A stretch of 64,000 nt of DNA from a virus. A program made the position numbers and the translations under genes. Every line of letters starts with the position of its first letter. Positions within the stretch are counted from its first letter, which is position 1. Positions 8,413-16,292 of this stretch are shown piece after piece. The DNA lies in IMG/VR virus record IMGVR_UViG_3300030390_001550, positions 26,232 through 90,231 of that record. One strand, 5' to 3'. The notes beneath the pieces are model-generated. The model was not told where the DNA came from, did no database searches, and saw only the letters and a program-made list of their open reading frames with translations.

Positions 8413-9104
8413 AGGCATATTGTATAACCCTAAAAGATGATGAACTAAGTGAAAATGGTTTTAACAAAGTATGGCAAAGTGCTAAAGAACTAAATTGTGA
8501 TTTCTATGTAGAGAGATTTGATGCTACAAATGAAAAAAATGCTAATAGACAGTTGCTTGATTGGGATTTATTTTGGAATTATCCATGGGAAGGTAAGGTT
8601 ACCGATATTGCAACAGGTCTTACTAAATCTGCATATCCTACAGCGATCAAAGAAAGAAGAATTGCTTGTGCTATAAGTCATTTTAGATTATGGACGAAAT
8701 GTTTTGAAATAAAAGAACCAATTCTTATATTGGAGCATGATGCCAAATTTGTTAAAAAATTAGATTATCAATATATTTTAGATTCAAAATATAAAGTAGT
8801 GGGGATAAATAATCCTATTGGTGCAACAAGACGCGCTAGGCAATATCATGATATTATTCAGCGAAACCATAATCCAATTCAAGGGATACCTCATATTGAC
8901 GAATGGAATATTCCTCAAGGTTTGGCGGGAAATTCTGCATATATTATTAAACCAGAGGGGGCCGAAAAACTCATATCAAATGTATTTAATTATGGGCTTT
9001 GGCCTAATGACGCTATTATGTGTAAACAATTAGTTGATGATATGGGGGTTACTAAAATTTTCTATACCGAAATTCAAGGTTTAAAATCAACAACAACTCA
9101 ATAG
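8409..9104 (+). CDS. GT25-like glycosyltransferase
   Basis: A 231-aa protein with the GT25 outline: an N-terminal A-Y-C-I-T-L-K strand, the R-R-I-A-C-A-I-S-H-F-R-L-W helix (about 93-105), the I-L-I-L-E-H-D-A strand (about 114-121), and G-N-S-A-Y-I-I near residue 177. It is ATGA-coupled to the gene before it. Same family as the genes at 5489 and 14174. Confidence 0.7.
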   Translation: MKAYCITLKDDELSENGFNKVWQSAKELNCDFYVERFDATNEKNANRQLLDWDLFWNYPWEGKVTDIATGLTKSAYPTAIKERRIACAISHFRLWTKCFEIKEPILILEHDAKFVKKLDYQYILDSKYKVVGINNPIGATRRARQYHDIIQRNHNPIQGIPHIDEWNIPQGLAGNSAYIIKPEGAEKLISNVFNYGLWPNDAIMCKQLVDDMGVTKIFYTEIQGLKSTTTQ

Positions 9105-9114
9105 GTAAATTATA

Positions 9115-9777
9115 TTGAAAAAGATTGATATCTTTTATGCTGCTCTAAACGCAAAAAAATTTGAAAGATTAAATGATTTCTATTATTACTGTATAGATTA
9201 TGCTAATAATGGTCTTGCTTTAGATATAGGGTCTGATAATTTTTTAGGTCTAACAAAAAAGTTATTAGACAAACAGTGGGTTGGAGATATATGTGCATTT
9301 GATCTTCAAGATTTAAAAGAATATGATAATAAGATTGAGTTTTATAGTGGCGATGTTTTGGATACAATAACATCAGTTTTAGAAGATAAGAATAAAAAAA
9401 TCTCTATTTTGGAGATAGATTTAAGAGAACCTACAATTTCTTTAAATGAGGATTTAGATTTGAAAAGAAATAGGGTGAATGAAGTATTGACTTTATGTGA
9501 TGATTATTTGAATGATAATGTAGTGATTATAATAAATGAATTTATGAACGATGTGTGGGGCAGTATAAATCCAGATGGGTATTTTCTAGCAGATTTTTTT
9601 GAAAAAAATAATAAGTCTTATGAATGTCTGGGATATCTACCGTATTATCTAAGTTATAATGGTGAATTATTAGGTAACGAAGGTGCAACTGCTTGGGTTG
9701 TATCTGATAGTAAAAGTTTACAAGGAAACGATCTTAAAAATCTTATAAATCAATTATGGACACATAGTCCATTTTAA
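9115..9777 (+). CDS. Methyltransferase-like protein, TTG start
   Basis: A 220-aa protein. The only reasonable start is TTG at 9115, with AGGTAA about 7 nt upstream; the next in-frame Met is far into the protein. A L-D-I-G-S-D-N-F-L-G segment (about 36-45) resembles SAM motif I, and I-L-E-I-D-L-R resembles the post-II acidic strand, so it may be a diverged methyltransferase ending the glycan operon. This is a weak fold-level call. Confidence 0.45.
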   Translation: MKKIDIFYAALNAKKFERLNDFYYYCIDYANNGLALDIGSDNFLGLTKKLLDKQWVGDICAFDLQDLKEYDNKIEFYSGDVLDTITSVLEDKNKKISILEIDLREPTISLNEDLDLKRNRVNEVLTLCDDYLNDNVVIIINEFMNDVWGSINPDGYFLADFFEKNNKSYECLGYLPYYLSYNGELLGNEGATAWVVSDSKSLQGNDLKNLINQLWTHSPF

Positions 9778-9801
9778 ACAACCAAGAAAGGTTAAAAACA
9801 A

Positions 9802-10860
9802 ATGAAAAAACTTTTAGCAATCGTAGCAGCGGGAATGATGTTAGCAACAAGCGCATTCGCTGGGGATAAAGTAAAAGTAGGGTTTGTCTACGTTGGACCA
9901 ACTGGTGATCATGGGTGGACATATCGTCATGATATTGGTCGCCAAGGAGTGCAAGACCATTTCGGTGACAAAGTTGAAACTGTATATGTAGAAAGTGTTA
10001 AAGAAGGTCCAGACGCTGCAAGAGTTATTCGTGGTATGGTAATGGACGGTGCTGATATTATTTTTACAACATCTTTTGGATATATGGAACAAACGCTAAA
10101 AATGGCGAAAATGTTTCCTAATGTAAAATTTGAACACGCAACTGGATATAAGCAAGCAAAGAATATGTCTAGTTATGGGCTTAGATTATATCAAGCACGA
10201 CACGTACAAGGTATTATTGCTGGACTTATGACAAAAACAAATAAGATTTGTTATGTTGCAGCATATCCAATTCCAGAAGTTATTCGTGAAATTAATACCT
10301 ATTTTATGGGCGCACGTAGAATGAATCCAGACGTTGAAATGGATATTGTATGGGTAAATACTTGGTATGATCCCGGAAAAGAGTCGGATGCTGCTAAAGC
10401 CCTCATGTCCCAAGGTTGTGATATGATTGCACAACACACAGACTCTCCTGCGCCAATGCAAGCAGCAGAGGCACAAGGTAGACATGGCTTTGGTCAGGCA
10501 TCAGATCAAATTGTGTTCGCGCCAGATGCACAATTGACTGCAACTATTGATAACTGGACTCCTTATTATATTCGTAAAGTTGGAGCAGTTATTGATGGAA
10601 CTTGGGAGAGTGAGAACTATTTTGGTGGTATGAAAGAGGGTGGTGTGCAAATGGCCCCATTTACCAATATGCCAGATGCAGTTCGCGCCAAAGCACAAGA
10701 GGTAAAAGACCAAATTGAAAATGGCGAATACTTTGCTTTCACTGGGCCATTATATGATAATGAAGGAAATCTTCAACTCGCTGAAGGTGAGGTCGCAACT
10801 GATTTTCAGTTAAATTCAATGAATTATTATGTTGAAGGAATTAACGCGAAAGTACCTTAA
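9802..10860 (+). CDS. Periplasmic BMP/PnrA-family substrate-binding protein
   Basis: A 352-aa secreted solute-binding protein. It has a classical Sec signal peptide (residues 1-20, cleavage after S-A-F-A) and no lipobox Cys, followed by K-V-G-F-V-Y-V-G-P-T-G-D-H-G-W-T, the signature start of the Bmp/Med (PnrA-like) family, with a complete two-lobe length. Known family members bind purine nucleosides for ABC import. No permease or ATPase gene is nearby, so the phage protein would have to feed a host transporter; that is inference. Strong RBS (AAGAAAGG) and an inverted repeat downstream suggest a single-gene unit. A host origin by transfer is likely. Confidence 0.9.
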   Translation: MKKLLAIVAAGMMLATSAFAGDKVKVGFVYVGPTGDHGWTYRHDIGRQGVQDHFGDKVETVYVESVKEGPDAARVIRGMVMDGADIIFTTSFGYMEQTLKMAKMFPNVKFEHATGYKQAKNMSSYGLRLYQARHVQGIIAGLMTKTNKICYVAAYPIPEVIREINTYFMGARRMNPDVEMDIVWVNTWYDPGKESDAAKALMSQGCDMIAQHTDSPAPMQAAEAQGRHGFGQASDQIVFAPDAQLTATIDNWTPYYIRKVGAVIDGTWESENYFGGMKEGGVQMAPFTNMPDAVRAKAQEVKDQIENGEYFAFTGPLYDNEGNLQLAEGEVATDFQLNSMNYYVEGINAKVP

Positions 10861-10872
10861 ATAATTATTAAT

Positions 10873-10893
10873 GGAGACTCCAATGGAGTCTCC
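10873..10893 (+). terminator. Inverted repeat after BMP gene, possible terminator
   Basis: GGAGACTCC, loop AAT, GGAGTCTCC: a perfect 9-bp hairpin 12 nt after the BMP stop. Only a weak T stretch follows (AACTTTAGG), so it may be a terminator or an mRNA-stabilising stem. Confidence 0.5.
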
Positions 10894-10913
10894 AACTTTA
10901 GGATTGATTTAAT

Positions 10914-11495
10914 ATGAATAATACAACAAATGGCGGTTCACAACCAGCAATGATTCCACCAAAAATGCAATTAATTTCAAATGGAATGTATGTGTTTATG
11001 GGTGATGTGTCTATGGATACGATGAGTCCAATTATTGATTGGATATTATCAGAAAATATGAAAAGAAGTGATAGACAAAAAGAATTGACTTTAGGTATTT
11101 GCTCAAGAGGTGGTGATCTTAATGCTTGCTTTGCATTAGTTGATGTTTTGAGAGCATCAACAATTCCTGTTAAGACTGTAGGATTAGGTATGATTGCATC
11201 TTGTGGTTTGCTTTTATTTATATCTGGACAAAAAGGTAAAAGAATTTTAACACCAAATACTGCAATTTTATCTCATCAATATTCTTGGGGTAGTGTAGGT
11301 AAAGAACATGAATTGTTTGCCAGAGTGAAAGAGATGGAACTCACAACCGAGCGTATGATTAATCATTACAAAAAATGCACTGGGATGAATGAAAAAAAAG
11401 TAAGAGAGTTTCTTCTTCCACCAGAAGATGTTTGGTTAAGCGCAGAGGAAGCAAAAAGTTTAAAACTTTGTGATAAAATAGAAGATATACAATAA
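10914..11495 (+). CDS. ClpP-like serine protease
   Basis: A 193-aa ClpP-fold protein with a complete catalytic triad: Ser96 in G-M-I-A-S-C-G, His121 in A-I-L-S-H-Q, and Asp172 in P-P-E-D-V-W-L-S-A-E-E-A. The oxyanion loop S-R-G-G-D (64-68) is present. ClpP-family peptidases form tetradecamers and need an unfoldase; the phage copy could use host ClpX/ClpA or act in capsid maturation. It is followed by a strong terminator, then the AsnRS-like gene and an aberrant tRNA. Confidence 0.88.
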   Translation: MNNTTNGGSQPAMIPPKMQLISNGMYVFMGDVSMDTMSPIIDWILSENMKRSDRQKELTLGICSRGGDLNACFALVDVLRASTIPVKTVGLGMIASCGLLLFISGQKGKRILTPNTAILSHQYSWGSVGKEHELFARVKEMELTTERMINHYKKCTGMNEKKVREFLLPPEDVWLSAEEAKSLKLCDKIEDIQ

Positions 11496-11523
11496 AAATA
11501 TTACTAAATACATCTAATGAGTT

Positions 11524-11550
11524 GAGGAAGCCTTGGCTTCCTCTTTTTTT
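11524..11550 (+). terminator. Rho-independent terminator
   Basis: GAGGAAGCC, loop TT, GGCTTCCTC, followed by seven T. It sits 28 nt downstream of the ClpP-like gene and just before the AsnRS-like gene, so the latter needs read-through or its own start. Confidence 0.88.
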
Positions 11551-11566
11551 AAAAGAAAGAGAGAAA

Positions 11567-12394
11567 ATGACACAACTGATAAATCCAAAGAAATTTACTA
11601 ACACTGTGGGGCTTTTACGCTCCTTTTTTTTGACCAGAGGGTTTCAAGAAGTACATACGCAAAATAGATTAAGCATTTTAGCAGCATGTGAAGACCCAGA
11701 AAATGTAGCAAGTTATAATTATGAAGGTGAGGTTTGGCCTTTACCGCAAACAGGTCAAATGTGGCTAGAACATGAATTATTATCTGATCCCTCTGCGAAG
11801 GGATTTTTTTGTGTCTCCACTTCATATAGACAAGAACCAAACGCAATTCCAGGTAGACACGATACGATTTTTCCTATGTTTGAATTTGAAATGGCAGGTG
11901 ATATTAATGATCTTAAAGTTATGGAAAGACAATTAGTAAGTCACTTAGGTTTTGACGATTGCACAGAGAAAACGTATGGAGAATGGCAGCAACATTATGG
12001 TGTTAGTGCAAATACCGAATTGGATGCCCAACATGAGTTGGCAATGCAAGCATCATTCGGTTCTTGTATGATTACAGATTTTCCAGAGATAACAAGTCCG
12101 TTTTGGAATATGTCTAGAAACGAGGATGGTACAAGTAGAAAAATTGATGTTATCCTTGGTGGTATGGAAACTATTGGTAGTGCAGAACGCAGTACCGACA
12201 AAGAACAAATGAGAAACACATTTAATACAATTTCTAATGGTGAATATGCTGGACTCATCAAGAGTTTATTTGGAGATGAAAGGGTTGAGGCAGAACTTGA
12301 AAAGTTTCTTGAGTTTGATTTCTTCCCAAGAGTTGGTGGTGGTATAGGGTTGACACGAATGATATCCGCTCTAGAAACTCAAAAGAGTAACTAA
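11567..12394 (+). CDS. Minimal AsnRS/AsxRS-like class II synthetase core
   Basis: A 275-aa protein that is only the catalytic core of a class II aspartyl/asparaginyl-type synthetase. Seen: G-F-x-E-V near 25 (motif 1 region), T-G-Q-M-W-L-E (62-68), motif 2 Y-R-Q-E (87-90) with R-H-D (97-99) and F-E-F-E-M (105-109), G-G-M-E-T-I-G-S-A-E-R, and motif 3 G-G-G-I-G-L-T-R-M (257-265). ATP-binding residues are kept, so an adenylation reaction is plausible. The N-terminal OB-fold anticodon-binding domain is absent. Stand-alone cores of this kind include asparagine-synthetase-like AsnRS paralogs and EpmA. The ATG at 11567 has a GA-rich RBS; an upstream TTG inside the terminator is rejected. A tRNA with Asn-like identity bases lies 9 nt downstream. 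Confidence 0.85.
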   Translation: MTQLINPKKFTNTVGLLRSFFLTRGFQEVHTQNRLSILAACEDPENVASYNYEGEVWPLPQTGQMWLEHELLSDPSAKGFFCVSTSYRQEPNAIPGRHDTIFPMFEFEMAGDINDLKVMERQLVSHLGFDDCTEKTYGEWQQHYGVSANTELDAQHELAMQASFGSCMITDFPEITSPFWNMSRNEDGTSRKIDVILGGMETIGSAERSTDKEQMRNTFNTISNGEYAGLIKSLFGDERVEAELEKFLEFDFFPRVGGGIGLTRMISALETQKSN

Positions 12395-12403
12395 AGCGCA
12401 TAT

Positions 12404-12514
12404 TCTGGGGTGGTGGAATAGGTAGACACGCGATACTGTTTATATCGTGGATATATAGTTAAGTGTAAAAGACTATTTATATTCGTGAAGGTTCGAGTCC
12501 TTCCCCCAGAGCCA
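12404..12514 (+). tRNA. Aberrant tRNA with GUU anticodon and giant variable arm
   Basis: 111 nt with encoded CCA. Acceptor TCTGGGG/CCCCAGA with discriminator G; D-arm GTG/CAC whose 19-nt region (12411-12429) is identical to that of the phage tRNA-Leu at 19497; anticodon stem CGATA/TATCG with loop CTGTTTA, anticodon GTT at 12438-12440; T-arm GAAGG/CCTTC with loop TTCGAGT. The variable region is 39 nt (12448-12486) and can form an 11-bp arm with a 2-nt bulge. Anticodon GUU, G73 and U1-A72 are Asn-type features, but the body is class II (Leu-like), and position 37 is U where a purine is nearly universal. It may not be a decoding tRNA. Confidence 0.8.
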
Positions 12515-12528
12515 AAGGAAATAAAAAA

Positions 12529-13392
12529 ATGATACCAGTGATTGATTTAAATTCTTCATATGCAAATCAGCATATTGAGGATGCCTACACATCTGTGGGT
12601 TTTGCAGTTTTTACTAATAGTTTAACTCAAATTGAAAAGTCTGACATAATTAGTTGGTTTAGCGAAATGAAAGCATTTTTCAATTTACCTGATGAAATAA
12701 AGAAAAAATATCCATATGAAGGCGATACCAATCTAGGATATAGCATGGTGGGTGATGAAAATGTTGATCCAACAGCACCTAAAGACATTAAAGAATCTTT
12801 CAATTACAATAATACAAGAATGAGCGAATATCTTTGGCCCAAAGAACTTCCAGGATTTAAAGCAACAGCATTACAAAGTATTGATGTTGCAGACAAACTT
12901 ACGATTAGAATACTTAGTAGGTTTGATGAAATTCTAAAATGTGGCACTACTCTTGTGGACGCTCATATGAAACCATTTAACACTACAAGAGTTATTCATT
13001 ACCCAGCCCATGATGGTCCAGTAGAAGATAAGCAAATGAGAATAGGTGAACATAGTGACTATGGTACTATCACATTACTGTGGCAAATTAATGATGTTCC
13101 AGGATTGCAAGTTCAAGACTTAAAAGGAGAGTGGCATCCAGTGCCATATGATGTTGACGGTGTGGTTGTGAATATTGGCGATCTACTCCAGAGATGGACA
13201 AACGATTACTTTAAAAGCACTAAGCATAGAGTAGTTAATTCGCATATACATAAGACTAGATACAGTATGCCACATTTTGTTGATCCTACTCCAGGAACAA
13301 TGGTGAAAAATTTGAGAACCCATGAGGTTGACAAGTACTTACCTATTGAGAGTAAAGAATATTTGATGTGGAGACTAGCACAAAGTTATTGA
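12529..13392 (+). CDS. 2OG-Fe(II) oxygenase, isopenicillin-N-synthase-like
   Basis: A 287-aa member of the IPNS/flavanone-hydroxylase-like dioxygenases. It has the N-terminal I-P-V-I-D-L strand, the HxD iron site in G-E-H-S-D-Y-G (about 172-178), V-P-G-L-Q-V, the distal His in S-T-K-H-R-V (about 231), and the 2-oxoglutarate-binding R-Y-S-M (about 244). It would use Fe(II), O2 and 2-oxoglutarate to oxidise a small molecule or modified base. The RBS is AAAGGA just after the tRNA. Substrate unknown. Confidence 0.85.
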   Translation: MIPVIDLNSSYANQHIEDAYTSVGFAVFTNSLTQIEKSDIISWFSEMKAFFNLPDEIKKKYPYEGDTNLGYSMVGDENVDPTAPKDIKESFNYNNTRMSEYLWPKELPGFKATALQSIDVADKLTIRILSRFDEILKCGTTLVDAHMKPFNTTRVIHYPAHDGPVEDKQMRIGEHSDYGTITLLWQINDVPGLQVQDLKGEWHPVPYDVDGVVVNIGDLLQRWTNDYFKSTKHRVVNSHIHKTRYSMPHFVDPTPGTMVKNLRTHEVDKYLPIESKEYLMWRLAQSY

Positions 13393-13400
13393 GGTATATT

Positions 13401-14177
13401 ATGCATTCTTTAGTACTATTAGGATATGGGTTTGTTGGTAAGGCAGTACATGACGTACTGAAAGATCATCACAATATTATTATTGTAGACCCACAATATT
13501 CAAACGACACAGTAGAAGATCAAGTTGGAAAGGATGGTTACATAGTTTGCTTGCCCACCCCTCAAGGACAGTATGGTGAGTGTGATGTAAGTATTATTTT
13601 TGAAATGTTAAATAAAATTCCTGCTGTAGATGGTCAAGTTACAGAGGTTCTTATAAAATCTACTATATCAATAGAAGGTTGGAGAGAAATTGAAAAAGAT
13701 AATACGCATTTAAATATATGTTTTTCTCCAGAGTTTTTAACTGCTGCAAAAGCATCTGAAGATTTTAAAAATCAAGATAAAATGCTTTTCGGTGGTGGGA
13801 ATGAAGATTTCTGGATTAATGTTTTTGAACCTTGCAAAAAGTTTGATGCAGTCCGATCATCAATTCCTGAACTCATCATAACTAAATATGTTAGAAATTC
13901 TTTCCTAGCAACAAAAGTCGCGTTTTTTAATGAAGTTTATGATCTTTGTGCTTCTTTGAATATCCAATACGATGAAGTATCATATCTCGTAGGTATGGAT
14001 GAAAGGATTGGATATTCACATATAAGTGTTCCAGGTCCAGATGGTGATAGAGGTTTTGGCGGTGCTTGTTTTCCAAAAGACACACTTGCTTTGCAGCATT
14101 CAGCGGAAAGTAGGGATCAGCATCTTAATATTTTAAATGCTGCAATTGCATCAAATAGAAATAAGAGAAAACTATGA
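13401..14177 (+). CDS. Short UDP-glucose/GDP-mannose dehydrogenase
   Basis: A 258-aa protein; the ATG at 13401 follows GAGG. The N-terminal L-G-Y-G-F-V-G-K NAD motif (6-13), I-V-C-L-P-T-P, the S-P-E-F-L segment and the catalytic-Cys motif F-G-G-A-C-F-P-K-D (about 221-229) are present. Usual family members are about 390-450 aa; here the chain stops soon after the catalytic Cys, so the C-terminal nucleotide-sugar-binding Rossmann domain is missing. It may be a working short form or have changed substrate. ATGA overlap to the next glycosyltransferase. Confidence 0.8.
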   Translation: MHSLVLLGYGFVGKAVHDVLKDHHNIIIVDPQYSNDTVEDQVGKDGYIVCLPTPQGQYGECDVSIIFEMLNKIPAVDGQVTEVLIKSTISIEGWREIEKDNTHLNICFSPEFLTAAKASEDFKNQDKMLFGGGNEDFWINVFEPCKKFDAVRSSIPELIITKYVRNSFLATKVAFFNEVYDLCASLNIQYDEVSYLVGMDERIGYSHISVPGPDGDRGFGGACFPKDTLALQHSAESRDQHLNILNAAIASNRNKRKL

Positions 14178-14857
14178 AATCATATGTAATAACAATTATG
14201 GATATGGAAAAATCTGTCAAGGCAGCGGAAAAGTGTATTCAATCTGCTGCTGAATATGGTGTGACGGTAGAGATGTTTCCTGCGATAACGCCAAAAGATG
14301 ATCCTTCAAGAATGATGGACGAGCGCAATATACCAACTTTTAGATTTAATGAAAAATGGTCTAGAACCGAAAGATGTATGGCAGCATTTTTATCTCATCA
14401 TAGTCTTTGGAAAAAATGTGAAGAAGAAAAAGATCAATCTTATTTAATTTTGGAGCATGATGCAGTTTTTGAAGGAAATATCCCAAATATAAGTATGCTT
14501 GAGATCAACACAGAGCCACTATTAGTATCTTTGGGGGAACCATCTTATGGTTCATATGAAACTCCAAATACTATTGGTTTAAATAAATTACAATCAAAAT
14601 CTTACCTTCCAGGCGCACATGCTTACATGATTAACTATAAGGCAGCACACCAACTTGTCGTTAGAGCAAAAAATGACCCTTGCCCAACTGATGTTTTTAT
14701 TGATAATAGAAGATTTTATTTTTTACATGAATGGAGTCCATTTCCTATTACTGTAAAGGATACTTTCACAACTATACAAAGAGAAATCGGATGTGCAAGT
14801 AAACACTCTTATAAAAAGACGATTGAAACAGGAAAGGGTAAATATGATATTATTTGA
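14174..14857 (+). CDS. GT25-like glycosyltransferase
   Basis: A 227-aa GT25-pattern protein: S-Y-V-I-T-I strand, R-C-M-A-A-F-L-S-H-H-S-L-W (about 72-84), Y-L-I-L-E-H-D-A (about 94-101), and P-G-A-H-A-Y-M-I. Third copy of this family in the window. It overlaps genes at both ends, placing it in one unit with the dehydrogenase. Confidence 0.7.
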   Translation: MKSYVITIMDMEKSVKAAEKCIQSAAEYGVTVEMFPAITPKDDPSRMMDERNIPTFRFNEKWSRTERCMAAFLSHHSLWKKCEEEKDQSYLILEHDAVFEGNIPNISMLEINTEPLLVSLGEPSYGSYETPNTIGLNKLQSKSYLPGAHAYMINYKAAHQLVVRAKNDPCPTDVFIDNRRFYFLHEWSPFPITVKDTFTTIQREIGCASKHSYKKTIETGKGKYDII

Positions 14858-15563
14858 TAAATGTTTCATCACTGGTTGTGATGAAAATACTGAATGGATG
14901 CTTCCTTGGTTTGTTGAAAATTATAAAACCCATAATGATATTCCTTTAGTTTTTGCAGACTTTGGTGTTAGTTTAGAATTAAAAAATATGTTATCACACT
15001 TAGGTTTTGATCATGTTATAGACATGCGAAACACAATTGCAGATTCTACGATTGGTAATCCAAAAAAATTAGTTAATTGGTTTAAAAAACCAAAAGCGAT
15101 GATAAATTGTTCTAAAATTTCAAATTATAGTTGCTGGATAGATAGTGACATAGAAGTTTTAGCAGATATATCAGATATTTTTAGTTATGTTGTTCCTAAC
15201 AAATTAGGAATGGTTCAAGACCACCCATGGTCAACAAGAATGAAGCAAACTTGGCATAATTCTGGAATTGTTGCATTCAAAGATTGTCCAGAAATTTTAA
15301 AGAAATGGTCGCAATATATTGAAAAAGGTGGTCATGGTCAGAGAGGCGATCAGGAAGTACTCCATGCATTGTTAACAGCCCCACTTAATAGAATGATACA
15401 TATTACTGATATTCCAAATGAATATAATTGGTTAAGATTACAATTTGAGAATGATAATCAAAAAAGTGACAATGCAAAGGCGATTCATTGGACAGGTAGA
15501 AAAGGAAAAGCGCGAATTATGAGTAAAATGGGAATGGAAATTATGGAAGATTCTAATGCCTAG
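14844..15563 (+). CDS. GT-A-type glycosyltransferase-like protein
   Basis: A 239-aa protein; the ATG at 14844 is preceded by GGAAAGG and lies 14 nt inside the previous gene. It has a DxD site in S-C-W-I-D-S-D-I-E (about 92-100), and W-H-N-S-G-I-V-A-F plus R-G-D-Q-E, which match GT8-like or mannosyltransferase-like enzymes where the Gly-rich strand and a D-Q pair bind donor and metal. Acceptor unknown. Confidence 0.65.
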   Translation: MILFDKCFITGCDENTEWMLPWFVENYKTHNDIPLVFADFGVSLELKNMLSHLGFDHVIDMRNTIADSTIGNPKKLVNWFKKPKAMINCSKISNYSCWIDSDIEVLADISDIFSYVVPNKLGMVQDHPWSTRMKQTWHNSGIVAFKDCPEILKKWSQYIEKGGHGQRGDQEVLHALLTAPLNRMIHITDIPNEYNWLRLQFENDNQKSDNAKAIHWTGRKGKARIMSKMGMEIMEDSNA

Positions 15564-16158
15564 TGTAGCACATATTATTGGTAACGGAAAAAGTGCTGGC
15601 TTATATAATCCATCAAAGGGTTTAAAGATCGTATGTAATCTTCCACCTATGGAAGTTAACAATGTATATACAACAGTGATGGTTGATTTTAAAATGATGA
15701 AAGCCATATCAACAGGAAGTGTTCAAGTTCTTGGGGATTGGGTATTAGGTGCTAGACCAAAGCATTGGATGGAAATGAGAAATGATTTCTATATCCATTA
15801 TTCAAAACAAATTAAAGAGTTTTATACAGTTCTACCTAAATATGCTTCAAACTATACAGATTTTAATTGTGGGCATATGGCAACACATTACACTGCAAAT
15901 AAATTAAAAAGAGAAGAGATTCATATGTATGGGTTTGATTCAATGTTTGGTTTTGATATTACAAGTCACTCAGATGTATATTTACCCTCTCCAAGAGATA
16001 ATTTAAACACTCAAAGATTGACAGAAAATTGGAGACCTATTTGGCATGGACTATTTAGAGAGTTTCCAAAAACTCAATTCGTTATTCATCAAGTGAAGGG
16101 TAAATCTTTAGTAAAATTACCTGATAATGTTGAAGTGGTTTATCCAAAGCGCAAATAG
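15556..16158 (+). CDS. Putative glycan-related protein, DUF115/GT42-like start
   Basis: A 200-aa protein overlapping the preceding glycosyltransferase by 8 nt. It begins with H-I-I-G-N-G-K-S and later I-V-C-N-L-P-P and M-Y-G-F-D-S-M. This G-N-G-x-S ... C-N ... Y-G-x-D layout is seen in MptE-like (DUF115) and sialyltransferase GT42-like proteins. The match is outline only; position at the end of the glycan operon supports a glycan role. Confidence 0.45.
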   Translation: MPSVAHIIGNGKSAGLYNPSKGLKIVCNLPPMEVNNVYTTVMVDFKMMKAISTGSVQVLGDWVLGARPKHWMEMRNDFYIHYSKQIKEFYTVLPKYASNYTDFNCGHMATHYTANKLKREEIHMYGFDSMFGFDITSHSDVYLPSPRDNLNTQRLTENWRPIWHGLFREFPKTQFVIHQVKGKSLVKLPDNVEVVYPKRK

Positions 16159-16232
16159 TATACTACCCTCATCATAAAGGAGTCTCCTTATTATACATAC
16201 GATTGGATGATTCGTCAACCCTAAAAATATAC

Positions 16233-16261
16233 TTGACAGTAATTTAATTATATGATACTTT
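16233..16261 (+). promoter_or_regulatory. Host-type promoter
   Basis: TTGACA (16233-16238), 17-nt spacer, TACTTT (16256-16261), followed by a leader ending AGAGAATCATATG. It drives the metalloprotease gene at 16293. It belongs to the repeated promoter-leader set of this window. Confidence 0.7.
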
Positions 16262-16292
16262 AAGGTGTAATAAGAAAGCGTGAGAGAATCAT

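Noticed and set aside
11522-11566. N-terminal extension of the AsnRS-like gene from a TTG
   Set aside because: It would be encoded within the terminator hairpin; the ATG at 11567 with a GA-rich site fits better.
12404-12514. Ordinary tRNA-Leu
   Set aside because: The D-arm is Leu-like, but the 7-nt loop CTGTTTA places GTT as the anticodon and discriminator is G; Leu would need A73 and a Leu anticodon.
16177-16189. AAGGAG-T-CTCCTT palindrome as a terminator
   Set aside because: The possible loop is too small for a stable full stem and no T run follows.
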